A stretch of 13,241 bases of DNA, from assembly GCF_910579365.1 (NCBI RefSeq), contig NZ_CAJTUX010000069.1, positions 1 to 13,241 on the forward strand, given 5' to 3'. Of the stretch, positions 1 through 6,994 are shown one piece after another. A model generated the notes under the pieces. The model saw nothing but the letters and a program-made list of their open reading frames with translations, did no database searches and was not told the DNA's origin. Within the stretch, counting starts at the first letter, position 1, and each line of letters starts with the position of its first letter. This stretch comes from an uncultured Oscillibacter sp. Its GTDB lineage: Bacteria; Bacillota; Clostridia; Oscillospirales; Oscillospiraceae. The position numbers were made by a program, and so were the translations under genes.

Positions 1-228
1 ACCGCCGGTGAGCAGGAGTTCTATGCGGAGCGCGGCTTCCAGAACGAGCCCCAGCGCTGCAAGACCTGCCGCGACGCTCGCAAGAACGCCGCCCGCGGTC
101 CTCGGGAGTACTTCACGGCTGTCTGCGCCGCTTGCGGCGGCGAGGCCCGTGTGCCCTTCGAGCCCCGCTCTGACCGTCCGGTCTATTGCAGCGAGTGCTT
201 TGCCAAGATGCGCGAGGAGCAGAGATAA
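1..228 (+). CDS. Zinc-ribbon / CxxC-x17-CxxC domain protein (5' partial)
   Basis: The reading frame is open from the first base and ends at TAA 226-228, giving the last 75 residues of a protein whose start lies outside the window. What remains has two cysteine-pair units. The first has the pattern FYAERGFQNEPQRCKTC, which resembles the probable zinc-ribbon domain found in small Clostridia proteins. The second is CAAC and CSEC separated by exactly 17 residues, the spacing that names the CxxC-x17-CxxC domain. Both should bind zinc; the molecular role of the family is not established. It is rich in Arg, Glu and Cys, with no membrane segment. A strong terminator follows 38 bases after the stop, so it is the last gene of its transcript. 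Family assignment is confident; function is unknown. Confidence 0.85.
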   Translation, partial: TAGEQEFYAERGFQNEPQRCKTCRDARKNAARGPREYFTAVCAACGGEARVPFEPRSDRPVYCSECFAKMREEQR

Positions 229-266
229 ATCGATTTTCGGTTTTGGCCTCTTGCACAGAATGAGTA

Positions 267-302
267 AAACAACCCCACGCAAAAGCGTGGGGTTGTTTTT
301 TC
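267..302 (+). terminator. Intrinsic terminator after the zinc-ribbon gene
   Basis: A 14-bp perfect stem (267-280 pairs with 285-298) closes on an AAAA loop, and its 3' arm runs into a T tract ending near 302. The outer A/T part of the stem means it could also stop minus-strand transcription. Confidence 0.9.
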
Positions 303-541
303 GCGCCTGTCCTGTAAGCTGTGCGGCCTCTCCGGCAGGGGGAGAAGGCGGCATAATCTGTTTGCGATTCAAACCTTTATGCGGTACTATCGATCCAGGA
401 AATCGGCAGGGAGGCTTTTTAGGAAGGGAATGAGGAACTTCAGCCGGCCGAATTGGCTGAAAGCGGCGGCGAGAACGCGGGCGCAGAGAATTGCCGCAGG
501 GAAAGAAACCGCCCTGCTTTCGGCTTTTGTCGGATTTTCTA
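303..541. other. Intergenic stretch without a credible gene
   Basis: Between the terminator and the next promoter I see no reading frame with a ribosome binding site and believable protein composition. The longer open frames here are Arg/Ala/Ser-rich and run across the promoter at 542-570. A 6-bp stem (496-501 with 512-517) followed by T-rich sequence could be a weak terminator. Otherwise nothing recognisable. Confidence 0.5.
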
Positions 542-570
542 TTGAATTCGGGTTAATAATAGAGTATAAT
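542..570 (+). promoter_or_regulatory. Promoter of the DUF1858-trmK-nif3-yebC operon
   Basis: The -35 element is TTGAAT (542-547) and the -10 is a perfect TATAAT (565-570), with the optimal 17-base spacer. Initiation near 577 would give a leader of about 90 bases containing a 7-bp stem-loop (573-579 with 585-591). This fits a housekeeping sigma-A type promoter. Confidence 0.8.
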
Positions 571-667
571 AGCGGAACGATGGCCGTTCCGTGGAAATCT
601 GTCCCAGTGGAGGGATTGCCCGAACGGCTGAACGCCGAATCCTATTTGAATACGGAGGAATCCAGAA

Positions 668-877
668 ATGATTGAAATTACGAAAGACACCATCATTGGC
701 GATATCCTGGATATTGCCCCCCAGACCGCGCCCATCTTCCTGTCCATCGGCATGCACTGCCTGGGCTGCCCTTCTTCCCGCGGGGAAACCGTAGAGGAGG
801 CCTGCATGGTCCACGGCATCGAGGTGGAGAAGCTGCTGGCCCTGGTTAACGAAGAGGCCAACAAGAAGGCCGAATAA
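668..877 (+). CDS. DUF1858 domain protein (redox disulfide type)
   Basis: A 69-residue protein matching the DUF1858 family, whose members occur alone or next to hybrid-cluster (prismane) proteins and are thought to carry a redox-active cysteine pair. It shows the family pattern: an N-terminal ITKDTIIGDIL stretch, then GMHCLGCPSSRGETVEEAC. The CxxC pair is C31/C34, with a further Cys at 46, followed by a helix to the C-terminus. GGAGG at 654-658 lies well placed before the ATG. It is the first gene after the promoter at 542-570 and trmK begins 7 bases after its stop. No partner hybrid-cluster gene is present in the window, so its role here is unknown; an electron-transfer or thiol-switch function is only inferred. 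Confidence 0.9.
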   Translation: MIEITKDTIIGDILDIAPQTAPIFLSIGMHCLGCPSSRGETVEEACMVHGIEVEKLLALVNEEANKKAE

Positions 878-884
878 CGCCGTC

Positions 885-1583
885 TTGCGAAACCTGGAAT
901 TGACGCCCCGCCTCCAGCTGCTGGCGGATTGGGTGCGGCCCGGTTCGCGGCTCGCGGATGTTGGCACGGATCACGCCTACCTGCCTGTGTGGCTGCGGCT
1001 TCACGGGCGCGTGGTCTCTGCCATTGCCTGCGATCTGCGGGAGGGGCCGCTGTCCCGTGCCAGAAAGACCGGCCAGGTCTATGGTGCGGACGGCATTGCG
1101 TACCGTCTTGGGGATGGTCTGGCTCCTGTGAAACCGTCGGAGGCGGACTGCATCGTAATTGCTGGAATGGGAGGGGAGAACATCGCCTCCATTCTGGCCC
1201 GTGCTCCCTGGACGGCGGAAGGGAACCACACGCTGCTGCTCCAGCCGATGACCCGGGCGGAAGCCCTCCGGGCTTTTTTGGCGGCCGGCGGCTATGCCAT
1301 CCGGCGGGAGGCCCTGGTGGAGGACCGGGGCACCATTTATCCAGTGATGGAGGTTACGGCAGGGGAGATGTCGCTTTCCCCAGGGCAGCTGTACGGAGGA
1401 GCGGCGCTGCTTCACGATCCTCTGGGGGACCGGTACATTATTGAAAAAATCATTCGTCTGCAAAGCGCTGTGGCGGGACTGAACCGCTCCGGCGGCAGCT
1501 CGGAAAAAGGGGACGCGCTGCGGGAGATCATAACCGCGCTGCTGTCCATGAGAGAGGAGTGGCGGCGTGCCAAATGTCGGTGA
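885..1583 (+). CDS. trmK: tRNA (adenine(22)-N1)-methyltransferase TrmK
   Basis: A class I SAM-dependent methyltransferase that methylates N1 of A22 in tRNA using S-adenosylmethionine (YqfN in Bacillus subtilis). It has 232 residues, usual for the family. Visible motifs are the SAM-binding DVGTDHAYLP (25-34), GDGL (77-80), the characteristic IAGMGGENI (92-100) and LQPMTRAEALR (119-129). The C-terminal part is helical. The chosen start is TTG at 885 because the frame has no earlier start after the preceding stop; only a weak GAAGG (866-870) precedes it. An in-frame TTG at 900 is an alternative. The 3' end overlaps the next gene by 17 bases, and trmK next to a Nif3-like gene is the conserved Firmicutes arrangement. 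Confidence 0.92.
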   Translation: MRNLELTPRLQLLADWVRPGSRLADVGTDHAYLPVWLRLHGRVVSAIACDLREGPLSRARKTGQVYGADGIAYRLGDGLAPVKPSEADCIVIAGMGGENIASILARAPWTAEGNHTLLLQPMTRAEALRAFLAAGGYAIRREALVEDRGTIYPVMEVTAGEMSLSPGQLYGGAALLHDPLGDRYIIEKIIRLQSAVAGLNRSGGSSEKGDALREIITALLSMREEWRRAKCR

Positions 1584-2346
1584 AATAGAGCGGGCTCTGT
1601 TTGAAATTGCGCCCAGGGAATGCGCGCAGGACTGGGACAATGTGGGGCTGCTGGTAGGCAGGCCGGACCGGGAGGTCCATAAGATTTTGGCGGCGTTGGA
1701 CATCACGGAGACCGTGATAGAGGAAGCGGACCGCTGGGGGGCGGACTTGATCGTCGCCCATCATCCGGTGGTTTTCCACGGGCAGAAGAGCGTGACGGAC
1801 AGGGATGTGACCGGACGGAGACTGCTCCATCTGATTGAGCGGAATATTTCCGCCATCTGCATGCACACCAATCTGGATATCGCGGAGGGCGGCGTCAACG
1901 ACGTTTTGGCCCAGGTCCTCGGTATTCAGGAGCCGGAACGTTTTACCGGGGAAGGCGTGGGGCGCTGCGGCTGGCGGGCGGAGCCCATGGCTCTGCCGGA
2001 GTTTGTCCGCCATGTGGCAAGAGTCCTGGGCTGCAACGGCGTCCGCTACGCCGACGCGGGGAAGCCCGTTCACCGCCTGGCCGTGGGCGGCGGAGCCTGC
2101 GGAGAGTTCGAGGACGCTGCAATATACGCCGGATGCGATACCTTTGTTACGGCTGACCTGAGCTATCATCAGTTTGTGGACGCGAAGGCCAAGGGCATCA
2201 ATCTCATTGACGCGGGCCATTTCCCCACGGAGGACCTGATTTGCGAAGAGGTAATCGCCTATCTGGCCGGCCGGTTTCCTGGTATGGAAATCCAAAAATC
2301 CGCTTCCCACCGGGAAGTGATTCAGTATTATGTGGAAGGAGAATAA
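1567..2346 (+). CDS. Nif3-like dinuclear metal centre protein (DUF34, YqfO type)
   Basis: Member of the NIF3/DUF34 family, proteins that form toroidal hexamers with a two-metal site; the substrate is not firmly known, and GTP cyclohydrolase I type 2 is a common but doubtful label. The 259 residues carry the metal ligands of the family: AHHPV (64-68), HTNLD (100-104) and GHFPTED (217-223, with His218 and Glu222). The short length shows that it lacks the PII-like domain inserted in the longer B. subtilis YqfO. The start is GTG at 1567, preceded by GAGAGGAG near 1551-1558. It overlaps the 3' end of trmK by 17 bases, so the two are probably translationally coupled. The stop lies 5 bases before yebC. 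Confidence 0.92.
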   Translation: MPNVGEIERALFEIAPRECAQDWDNVGLLVGRPDREVHKILAALDITETVIEEADRWGADLIVAHHPVVFHGQKSVTDRDVTGRRLLHLIERNISAICMHTNLDIAEGGVNDVLAQVLGIQEPERFTGEGVGRCGWRAEPMALPEFVRHVARVLGCNGVRYADAGKPVHRLAVGGGACGEFEDAAIYAGCDTFVTADLSYHQFVDAKAKGINLIDAGHFPTEDLICEEVIAYLAGRFPGMEIQKSASHREVIQYYVEGE

Positions 2347-2351
2347 ACCTT

Positions 2352-3086
2352 ATGTCCGGACATTCCAAATGGCATAATATCCAAAAAACCAAGGGTGCGG
2401 CAGACGCCAAGCGCTCCGCCGCCTTTACCAAGATCGCCCGCGAGATCATCGTGGCCGTGAAAGAGGGCGGCTCCGGCGACCCCAACAACAACTCCCGCCT
2501 GGCCACGGTGATTGCCAAGGCCAAGGCTGTGAATATGCCCAACGACAACATCAAGCGCACCATTGACAAGGCGTTGGGCGCGGGAAATACGGACAGCTAC
2601 GAGGCTGTCACCTACGAGGGCTACGGTCCCGGCGGTGTGGCCGTCATCGTGGAAGCTCTGACCGATAACCGCCAGCGCACCGCGCCGGAGGTCCGTCATG
2701 CGTTCGACAAATGCAACGGCAATCTGGGCGCCATCGGCTGCGTCAGCTGGTCCTTTGACAAAAAGGGCGTCATCGTCATTGACAATGAGGACGGAGAATT
2801 GGATGAGGAAACCGTCATGATGGACGCGCTGGACGCTGGAGCCGCCGACTTTGAAGCCGACGGTCCCGCGTTGGAGATCACCTGTGACCCCGATGCCTTT
2901 AACAATGTGGTGAAGGCCCTGGAGGAGAAGGGGTACAGCTTCGTCAATGCCGAGGTGGAGATGGTCCCTCAAAATTACATTAAACTCAGCGGCGAGGGCG
3001 ATGTGAAAAACATGCAGAAGCTCATCGATATGCTGGAGGACAGCGACGATGTGCAGAACGTCTGGCACAACTGGGACAACGACTGA
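2352..3086 (+). CDS. yebC: YebC/PmpR family protein
   Basis: A 244-residue YebC/TACO1 family protein. Members were first described as DNA-binding transcription regulators; more recent work links the family to relief of ribosome stalling at proline-rich sequences, so the old 'regulator' label may be wrong. The hallmark N-terminus SGHSKWHNIQ is followed by K..AA.DAKR..AFTKIAREI and NNNSRLATVIAKAKAVNMP (about residues 45-65), then the acidic C-terminal domains. Full length for the family. ATG 2352 is chosen over an in-frame upstream extension because GGAAGGAG (2334-2341) sits correctly before it and family members begin with MSGHSKW. It ends the operon; a terminator hairpin follows 13 bases after the stop. 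Confidence 0.96.
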   Translation: MSGHSKWHNIQKTKGAADAKRSAAFTKIAREIIVAVKEGGSGDPNNNSRLATVIAKAKAVNMPNDNIKRTIDKALGAGNTDSYEAVTYEGYGPGGVAVIVEALTDNRQRTAPEVRHAFDKCNGNLGAIGCVSWSFDKKGVIVIDNEDGELDEETVMMDALDAGAADFEADGPALEITCDPDAFNNVVKALEEKGYSFVNAEVEMVPQNYIKLSGEGDVKNMQKLIDMLEDSDDVQNVWHNWDND

Positions 3087-3099
3087 ATCCAGAAAATAC

Positions 3100-3132
3100 G
3101 GGGCGGACCAAACGGTCCGCCCCCTGTCTTTG
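3100..3132 (+). terminator. Terminator after yebC
   Basis: A perfect 10-bp GC-rich stem (3100-3109 with 3114-3123) and AAAC loop, followed by a modest T-rich tail (3125-3131). The weak tail lowers certainty, but position and stability fit an intrinsic terminator. Confidence 0.75.
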
Positions 3133-3136
3133 CCAT

Positions 3137-3170
3137 AATATTAAACAAAACCTAATTTTTGTTTAATATT
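3137..3170. repeat. Perfect 14-bp AT-rich inverted repeat
   Basis: Bases 3137-3150 are the exact reverse complement of 3157-3170, separated by six bases (CCTAAT). It sits just downstream of the yebC terminator and about 170 bases upstream of the VTC-DUF4956-CotH operon. A sequence resembling a -10 box (TAATAT, 3164-3169) lies inside the right arm. It could be a regulator operator at the operon promoter or a small stem-loop; no factor can be named. Confidence 0.6.
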
Positions 3171-3336
3171 TGAAGCGTGCAGCGGTGTAGCGTGCCAGAG
3201 TTCGTTTCCAACAGGAGGGGAGGGCTTTCGGGTATGACCAGCCAAAGAAAAGTTTTCCTTTTCTGCCGTTTTTTAAGGTTGCGCTAAGGAAGCCACAGTA
3301 TGATGCCCTCATCCCCTGAAACGAAAGGAGCTCGAA

Positions 3337-4008
3337 ATGAAACTTCGGCATGAGTGGAAACATGAGATCACCGCCGCAGACTGTGCGGTTCTCACCACCC
3401 GTCTCTCCGCCGTGGCCAAGCGGGACGCCCATGGGCGAGACGGCCGCTATGAGGTGCGAAGCCTCTACTTTGACGACCCTCTGGGTACGGCCCTGCGGGA
3501 AAAGATTGACGGGGTGGCCCGAAGAGAAAAATTTCGAATACGGTATTACGACGGTGACGTCTCCTTCATCTGCCTGGAGAAAAAGAGCAAGTGGAACGGC
3601 TTGTGCGGCAAGCGCTCCGTGCTCCTAAGCGCTCAGGAGGTGGGGGAGCTTTTGGATGGCGGGCTGAACTGGATGCTCCATGCGGGCAGGCCCCTGGTTC
3701 AGGAGCTCTATTGGAAGATGAAATCCAATGGCATCCGGCCCAAAACCATTGTGGATTACACGCGGGACGCCTTTGTGTTTCCGGCCGGAAACGTACGGGT
3801 AACGCTGGATTCCGGTATTCGCACCGGATTGGGCGCTGTGGATTTTCTGAATCCCGCCTGTGTTACGATTCCCGCCGGAGATGCGCCCATCATTTTGGAG
3901 GTGAAGTGGGACGAATTTCTTCCGGATGTCATCCGGGACGCAGTGCAGCTTCCCGGGCGGCATACCTCCTCCTTTTCCAAATACGCCGCTTCCCGCATTT
4001 ATGGATAA
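3337..4008 (+). CDS. VTC-domain (polyphosphate polymerase type) protein
   Basis: A 223-residue soluble protein of the VTC/CYTH superfamily (triphosphate tunnel metalloenzymes). The yeast VTC4 catalytic domain makes polyphosphate from ATP; bacterial members are named after it, but their product has rarely been tested. Tunnel-type residues are visible: RSLYFDD (41-47), the alternating REKFRIRYY (63-71), LEKKSK (80-85), R154/D158 in the V.LD strand, and LEVKWDE (187-193). The C-terminus has the family SSFSKYAASR. ATG 3337 follows AAAGGAG at an ordinary distance. First gene of a three-gene operon; the next gene begins 20 bases after its stop. Basic residues lining a tunnel suggest it binds polyanions, whatever the exact reaction. 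Confidence 0.9.
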   Translation: MKLRHEWKHEITAADCAVLTTRLSAVAKRDAHGRDGRYEVRSLYFDDPLGTALREKIDGVARREKFRIRYYDGDVSFICLEKKSKWNGLCGKRSVLLSAQEVGELLDGGLNWMLHAGRPLVQELYWKMKSNGIRPKTIVDYTRDAFVFPAGNVRVTLDSGIRTGLGAVDFLNPACVTIPAGDAPIILEVKWDEFLPDVIRDAVQLPGRHTSSFSKYAASRIYG

Positions 4009-4028
4009 ACAAGAAAGGAATCAAAATT

Positions 4029-4700
4029 ATGACTTTTCAGGACATCTTCAAATCCAGCTTTCTGGAGAACGTCTCCAGCGTCAGCCTTCTGGACATGGGC
4101 CTAGCCCTGACTCTGGCCTTCGGCCTGGGTATTTTTATCTTTCTGGTCTATAAGAAAACCTTCACCGGCGTTATGTACTCCTCCAGCTTTGGAGTAACCC
4201 TGGTCGCCCTGACCATGATTACCACCATGATTATTCTGGCGGTCACCAGCAATGTGGTGCTGTCTCTGGGCATGGTGGGCGCTCTGTCCATTGTGCGCTT
4301 CCGCACGGCGATTAAAGAGCCTCTGGATATTGCCTTCTTGTTTTGGGCCATTGCCGTGGGCATCGTTCTGGCGGCGGGTCTGATTCCTCTGGCGGTGTTC
4401 GGCAGCCTGGCGACCGGCTTGATGCTGTTGGTGTTTGTGAATCGAAAATCCCGCTGCGACCCCTATCTTGTGGTTCTTCAGTGCGACAGTCACGAAAGCG
4501 AAGCACGGGCGGCGGACTTTCTCCGCCAGCGGACCCGGCGCTGTGTGGTAAAAAGTAAGACGGTGCAGAAGGACGCGGTTGAGCTGAATCTGGAAGTCCG
4601 GTTGAAAGATGAGGACACCGGCTTTGTCAACGCGCTGGCGGACCTTCCCGGCGTTCGCAGCGCGGTACTGGTCAGCTACAACGGAGATTATATGGGATAA
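4029..4700 (+). CDS. DUF4956 integral membrane protein
   Basis: A 223-residue membrane protein of family DUF4956. Predicted membrane segments by hydrophobicity lie at about 22-40, 52-72, 99-117 and 119-137. The conserved signature GALSIVRFRTAIKEP (84-98) sits between segments two and three. Residues 140-223 form a charged soluble domain with alternating strands and helices, probably cytoplasmic. ATG 4029 is used, preceded by AAAGGAA; the open frame extends further upstream only through the previous gene. It lies between a VTC-domain gene and a cotH-type gene, an arrangement seen in many Firmicutes, which suggests these three act together at the membrane, but no biochemical function is known. 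Twelve bases separate it from the next start. Confidence 0.92.
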   Translation: MTFQDIFKSSFLENVSSVSLLDMGLALTLAFGLGIFIFLVYKKTFTGVMYSSSFGVTLVALTMITTMIILAVTSNVVLSLGMVGALSIVRFRTAIKEPLDIAFLFWAIAVGIVLAAGLIPLAVFGSLATGLMLLVFVNRKSRCDPYLVVLQCDSHESEARAADFLRQRTRRCVVKSKTVQKDAVELNLEVRLKDEDTGFVNALADLPGVRSAVLVSYNGDYMG

Positions 4701-4712
4701 AGGAGGGGCTTA

Positions 4713-6533
4713 ATGTCCACGCACAAGCACATTGACAAACTCTGCGCGGTCATTCTGGCGCTGTGCCTGCTGCTGACGGCGGCCTTCCTGTCCGGCGGGA
4801 GTCTGGGGCTCCAGCCCGTCGCTTCCGCTATGGGCTATGAGACCCGTCTTTTCAGCACGGACCGGGTCCACACCATCGACATTGTGATGGAGGATTGGGA
4901 CAGCTTCCTCGAGACTTGTGAAAACGAGGAATATGCTCAGTGCGCCGTGGTGATCGACGGCGAAGCGTACAAAAACACTGGCATTCGCGCCAAGGGAAAT
5001 ACTTCTTTAAGCATGGTTTCCGCCATGGACAGCGACCGCTACAGCTTCAAACTGGAGTTTGATCACTACGACAGCGCCAGAACTTACTATGGCCTGGATA
5101 AGCTCAGTCTGAATAACCTTATTCAGGATATCACCTGTATGAAAGATTACCTGACTTACCGAATGATGAGCGCCTTTGGTGTAGACGCGCCCCTTTGCAG
5201 CTATGTATATATCACCGTCAACGGGGAGGACTGGGGGCTGTATCTTGCGGTGGAGGGCGTGGAGGATGCGTTTCTCCGGCGCAATTATGGAACGGATTCC
5301 GGCCAGCTTTATAAACCGGACAGCATGAGCTTCGGCGGCGGCCGGGGTAATGGGCGGGAGTTCCGTATGGAAGATTTCGCGGCAGGGGACAATGCCCTTC
5401 CTGCCCAGCCCGGCGGTCAAGACTTCCCTGGTGCTCAAGACTTCTCCGGCAGGCAAGACGACATTCCCGGAGGCGGACGCCGGAACGATGGCGAGCCCGG
5501 CGGATTCGAAGGCGGTCCCGGAGGCGGCATGGGCAGCGACGATGTGAAGCTGCGGTACATTGACGACGACCCGGACAGCTATTCCAACATTTTTCAAAAT
5601 GCCAAAACCGCTGTCAGCAAGGCGGATCAGACCCGGCTGATTGCCTCGCTGAAGGCCCTCAGCGAGAACGACCGACTGGAGGACGTTCTGGACATCGATG
5701 AAGTCCTCCGCTATTTTGTGGTTCATAATTTTGTCTGCAATGGAGACAGCTACACCGGCTCCATGGTCCACAACTACTATCTCCATGAAAAAGACGGCCG
5801 CCTCTCCATGATTCCCTGGGATTACAATCTTGCCTATGGTACCTTTCAAGGCGGCAGCGCCTCCAGTCAGGTCAACGCCCCCATTGATTCCCCCGTTTCC
5901 GGCGGCGACAGCCGCCCCATGGTCGATTGGATATTTGACAACTCGGAATATACGGAGCTGTACCACCAGTATTTTCAGGAGTTCCTGGATACGGTGGACT
6001 GCGCCGGATTGATCGACGGCGCGGCGGACATCATTGCGGAATACGTGGAGAAAGATCCCACCTGGTTTTACACGTATGAAGAGTTTGAGATTGGCGTGGA
6101 AACCCTTCGAACCTTCTGCCGTCTGCGCTCTGAGAGCGTCAGCGGGCAACTGGAGGGGACGATTCCCTCCACGGAGGAGGAGCAGTCTCTTGATTCTGCC
6201 AGCTTGATTGACGCCTCTTCCATCACGCTGTCCGATATGGGTACTATGGACCACGGAAGAGAGCAAGGACCTCCTTCGCCGGGGGAAGGCGGCGGCAGGG
6301 AGATGCCCGCGCCCACGGCTTCCAAGGGATTGGAACAGCCTCCTCCGGCAGAGCGGGCTTCCCAAAACTCCGAACACTTCCCCGGCAGTTTCCCCGGCCA
6401 AAATCCAGGTACGGCTGGAGCAAACAAAGACGCTCTGATTCTGATGGCGGCGTCCGCCGCCGCCCTGACGGCGGGACTTCTGTTTGCCTTCCTATACCAC
6501 CGCAGGAGGAGACGGCCAGGATCACCCGCATGA
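4713..6533 (+). CDS. CotH kinase family protein, exported and membrane anchored
   Basis: A 606-residue CotH-family protein. CotH of B. subtilis is an atypical protein kinase that phosphorylates spore coat proteins; family members keep a protein-kinase-like fold. Order of parts: signal sequence or membrane segment (about 11-27, possible cleavage near ASA 37-39); N-terminal strand region; IRAKGNTSLS (91-100) and DKLSLNN (129-135); the Mg-binding signature IPWDYNLAYG (367-376); a Ser/Pro/Gly-rich linker (about 485-570); a C-terminal membrane helix (about 573-595); and a tail HRRRRRPGSPA, expected inside the cell. A Gly-rich insert with QDF/QDD repeats interrupts the kinase-like domain at about 206-275. 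AGGAGGGG (4701-4708) precedes ATG 4713. Last gene of the VTC-DUF4956-CotH operon; whether its target is a spore or wall protein is unknown. Confidence 0.92.
   Translation: MSTHKHIDKLCAVILALCLLLTAAFLSGGSLGLQPVASAMGYETRLFSTDRVHTIDIVMEDWDSFLETCENEEYAQCAVVIDGEAYKNTGIRAKGNTSLSMVSAMDSDRYSFKLEFDHYDSARTYYGLDKLSLNNLIQDITCMKDYLTYRMMSAFGVDAPLCSYVYITVNGEDWGLYLAVEGVEDAFLRRNYGTDSGQLYKPDSMSFGGGRGNGREFRMEDFAAGDNALPAQPGGQDFPGAQDFSGRQDDIPGGGRRNDGEPGGFEGGPGGGMGSDDVKLRYIDDDPDSYSNIFQNAKTAVSKADQTRLIASLKALSENDRLEDVLDIDEVLRYFVVHNFVCNGDSYTGSMVHNYYLHEKDGRLSMIPWDYNLAYGTFQGGSASSQVNAPIDSPVSGGDSRPMVDWIFDNSEYTELYHQYFQEFLDTVDCAGLIDGAADIIAEYVEKDPTWFYTYEEFEIGVETLRTFCRLRSESVSGQLEGTIPSTEEEQSLDSASLIDASSITLSDMGTMDHGREQGPPSPGEGGGREMPAPTASKGLEQPPPAERASQNSEHFPGSFPGQNPGTAGANKDALILMAASAAALTAGLLFAFLYHRRRRRPGSPA
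5416..5470 (+). repeat. Short tandem repeat inside the cotH-type gene
   Basis: The pattern CAAGACTTC..CCGG-like occurs twice in tandem, with a third degenerate copy, encoding GQDFPGA-QDFSGR-QDDIPGG. It lies within the Gly-rich insert, suggesting slippage-driven expansion of a flexible surface loop. Confidence 0.6.
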
Positions 6534-6545
6534 CAGGGAATGAAG

Positions 6546-6583
6546 AAAAACAGGTCCCGTCCGCGTGTTCCGCAGCCGGGACC
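6546..6583 (-). terminator. rnpB terminator (minus strand)
   Basis: A 7-bp outer stem (6553-6559 with 6577-6583) plus a short inner stem; read on the minus strand it is followed almost at once by five T residues (complement of 6546-6550). It sits directly after the rnpB P1 3' strand. On the plus strand it lacks a T tract, so it would poorly stop the convergent cotH transcript. Confidence 0.8.
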
Positions 6584-6591
6584 ATATGTTT

Positions 6592-6942
6592 GCGAGCAAA
6601 ACTATAAGCCGGGTTCTGTATTTGACAGCCATCTATCTAGGCGCGCTGTTGCCAGCGCGCTCCAGCCACCCCGGGAGCGGCCGGGCCAGCCTATATGCTC
6701 CCATACCGGTGTTGCTCCGGATAGAGTTTACAGCGACGGACAGTTTCCAGCCGTCGGGTGCGCTCTTACCGCACCTTTCCACCCTTACTGGAACGGCGGA
6801 ACCGAACCAGCGGTATATCTCTGTTGCACTTTTCCTGAAGTCGCCTTCGGCGGGCGTTACCCGTTATCCTTGCCCTGTGGAGCCCGGACTTTCCTCATGA
6901 ACGGCCTTTCGGCCTGCCCACGCGGCTGTCTGTTTTCCTCGC
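6592..6942 (-). ncRNA. rnpB: RNase P RNA (bacterial, type A-like)
   Basis: The catalytic RNA of RNase P, which trims the 5' leader of precursor tRNAs. On the minus strand the conserved 5' segment GAGGAAAGTCCGGGCTC lies at 6896-6880, the ACAGAGATATACC core near 6823-6811, CTGTAAACTC at 6733-6724, and the 3' segment ACAGAACCCGGCTTAT at 6619-6604. The ends form helix P1: 6942-6932 pairs with 6602-6592 over 11 positions with one mismatch, which sets the approximate ends and a length of about 351 bases. A promoter places transcription start at about the first P1 base, and a terminator follows. It is convergent with the cotH-type gene and divergent from murD. Confidence 0.96.
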
Positions 6943-6948
6943 GGAAGT

Positions 6949-6977
6949 ATTTTACAGGAAATGCGCAGAGAAGTCAA
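6949..6977 (-). promoter_or_regulatory. rnpB promoter (minus strand)
   Basis: Read on the minus strand: -35 TTGACT (6977-6972), 17-base spacer, -10 TAAAAT (6954-6949). Initiation about six to seven bases downstream falls at the 5' strand of P1, so little or no 5' trimming would be needed. Confidence 0.88.
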
Positions 6978-6994
6978 GATTTTTGATGAAATTT

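Noticed and set aside
8..433. 141-codon open frame starting inside the zinc-ribbon gene
   Set aside because: It is an out-of-frame shadow that crosses the strong terminator at 267-302.
379..675. 98-codon open frame on the plus strand
   Set aside because: It runs across the TTGAAT/TATAAT promoter and into the next gene start, with no RBS and a non-protein-like composition.
2241..2351. N-terminal extension of yebC
   Set aside because: The upstream part overlaps the Nif3-like gene; the RBS and the conserved MSGHSKW start place the beginning at 2352.
3278..3304. Promoter with TATGAT at 3299-3304 for the VTC operon
   Set aside because: The only TTG-like -35 gives a 14-base spacer, too short for a convincing promoter.
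3591..4028. N-terminal extension of the DUF4956 gene
   Set aside because: The extension is an out-of-frame reading of the VTC gene; ATG 4029 has its own RBS.
5007..6401. 464-codon open frame on the minus strand
   Set aside because: It lies entirely antisense to the cotH-type gene, is rich in His/Gly/Arg/Val without domain motifs, and has no RBS context; the plus-strand gene has clear family signatures.
6540..6986. Open frames of 148 and 111 codons on the plus strand
   Set aside because: They are antisense to rnpB; the conserved RNA sequence and P1 pairing explain this stretch.
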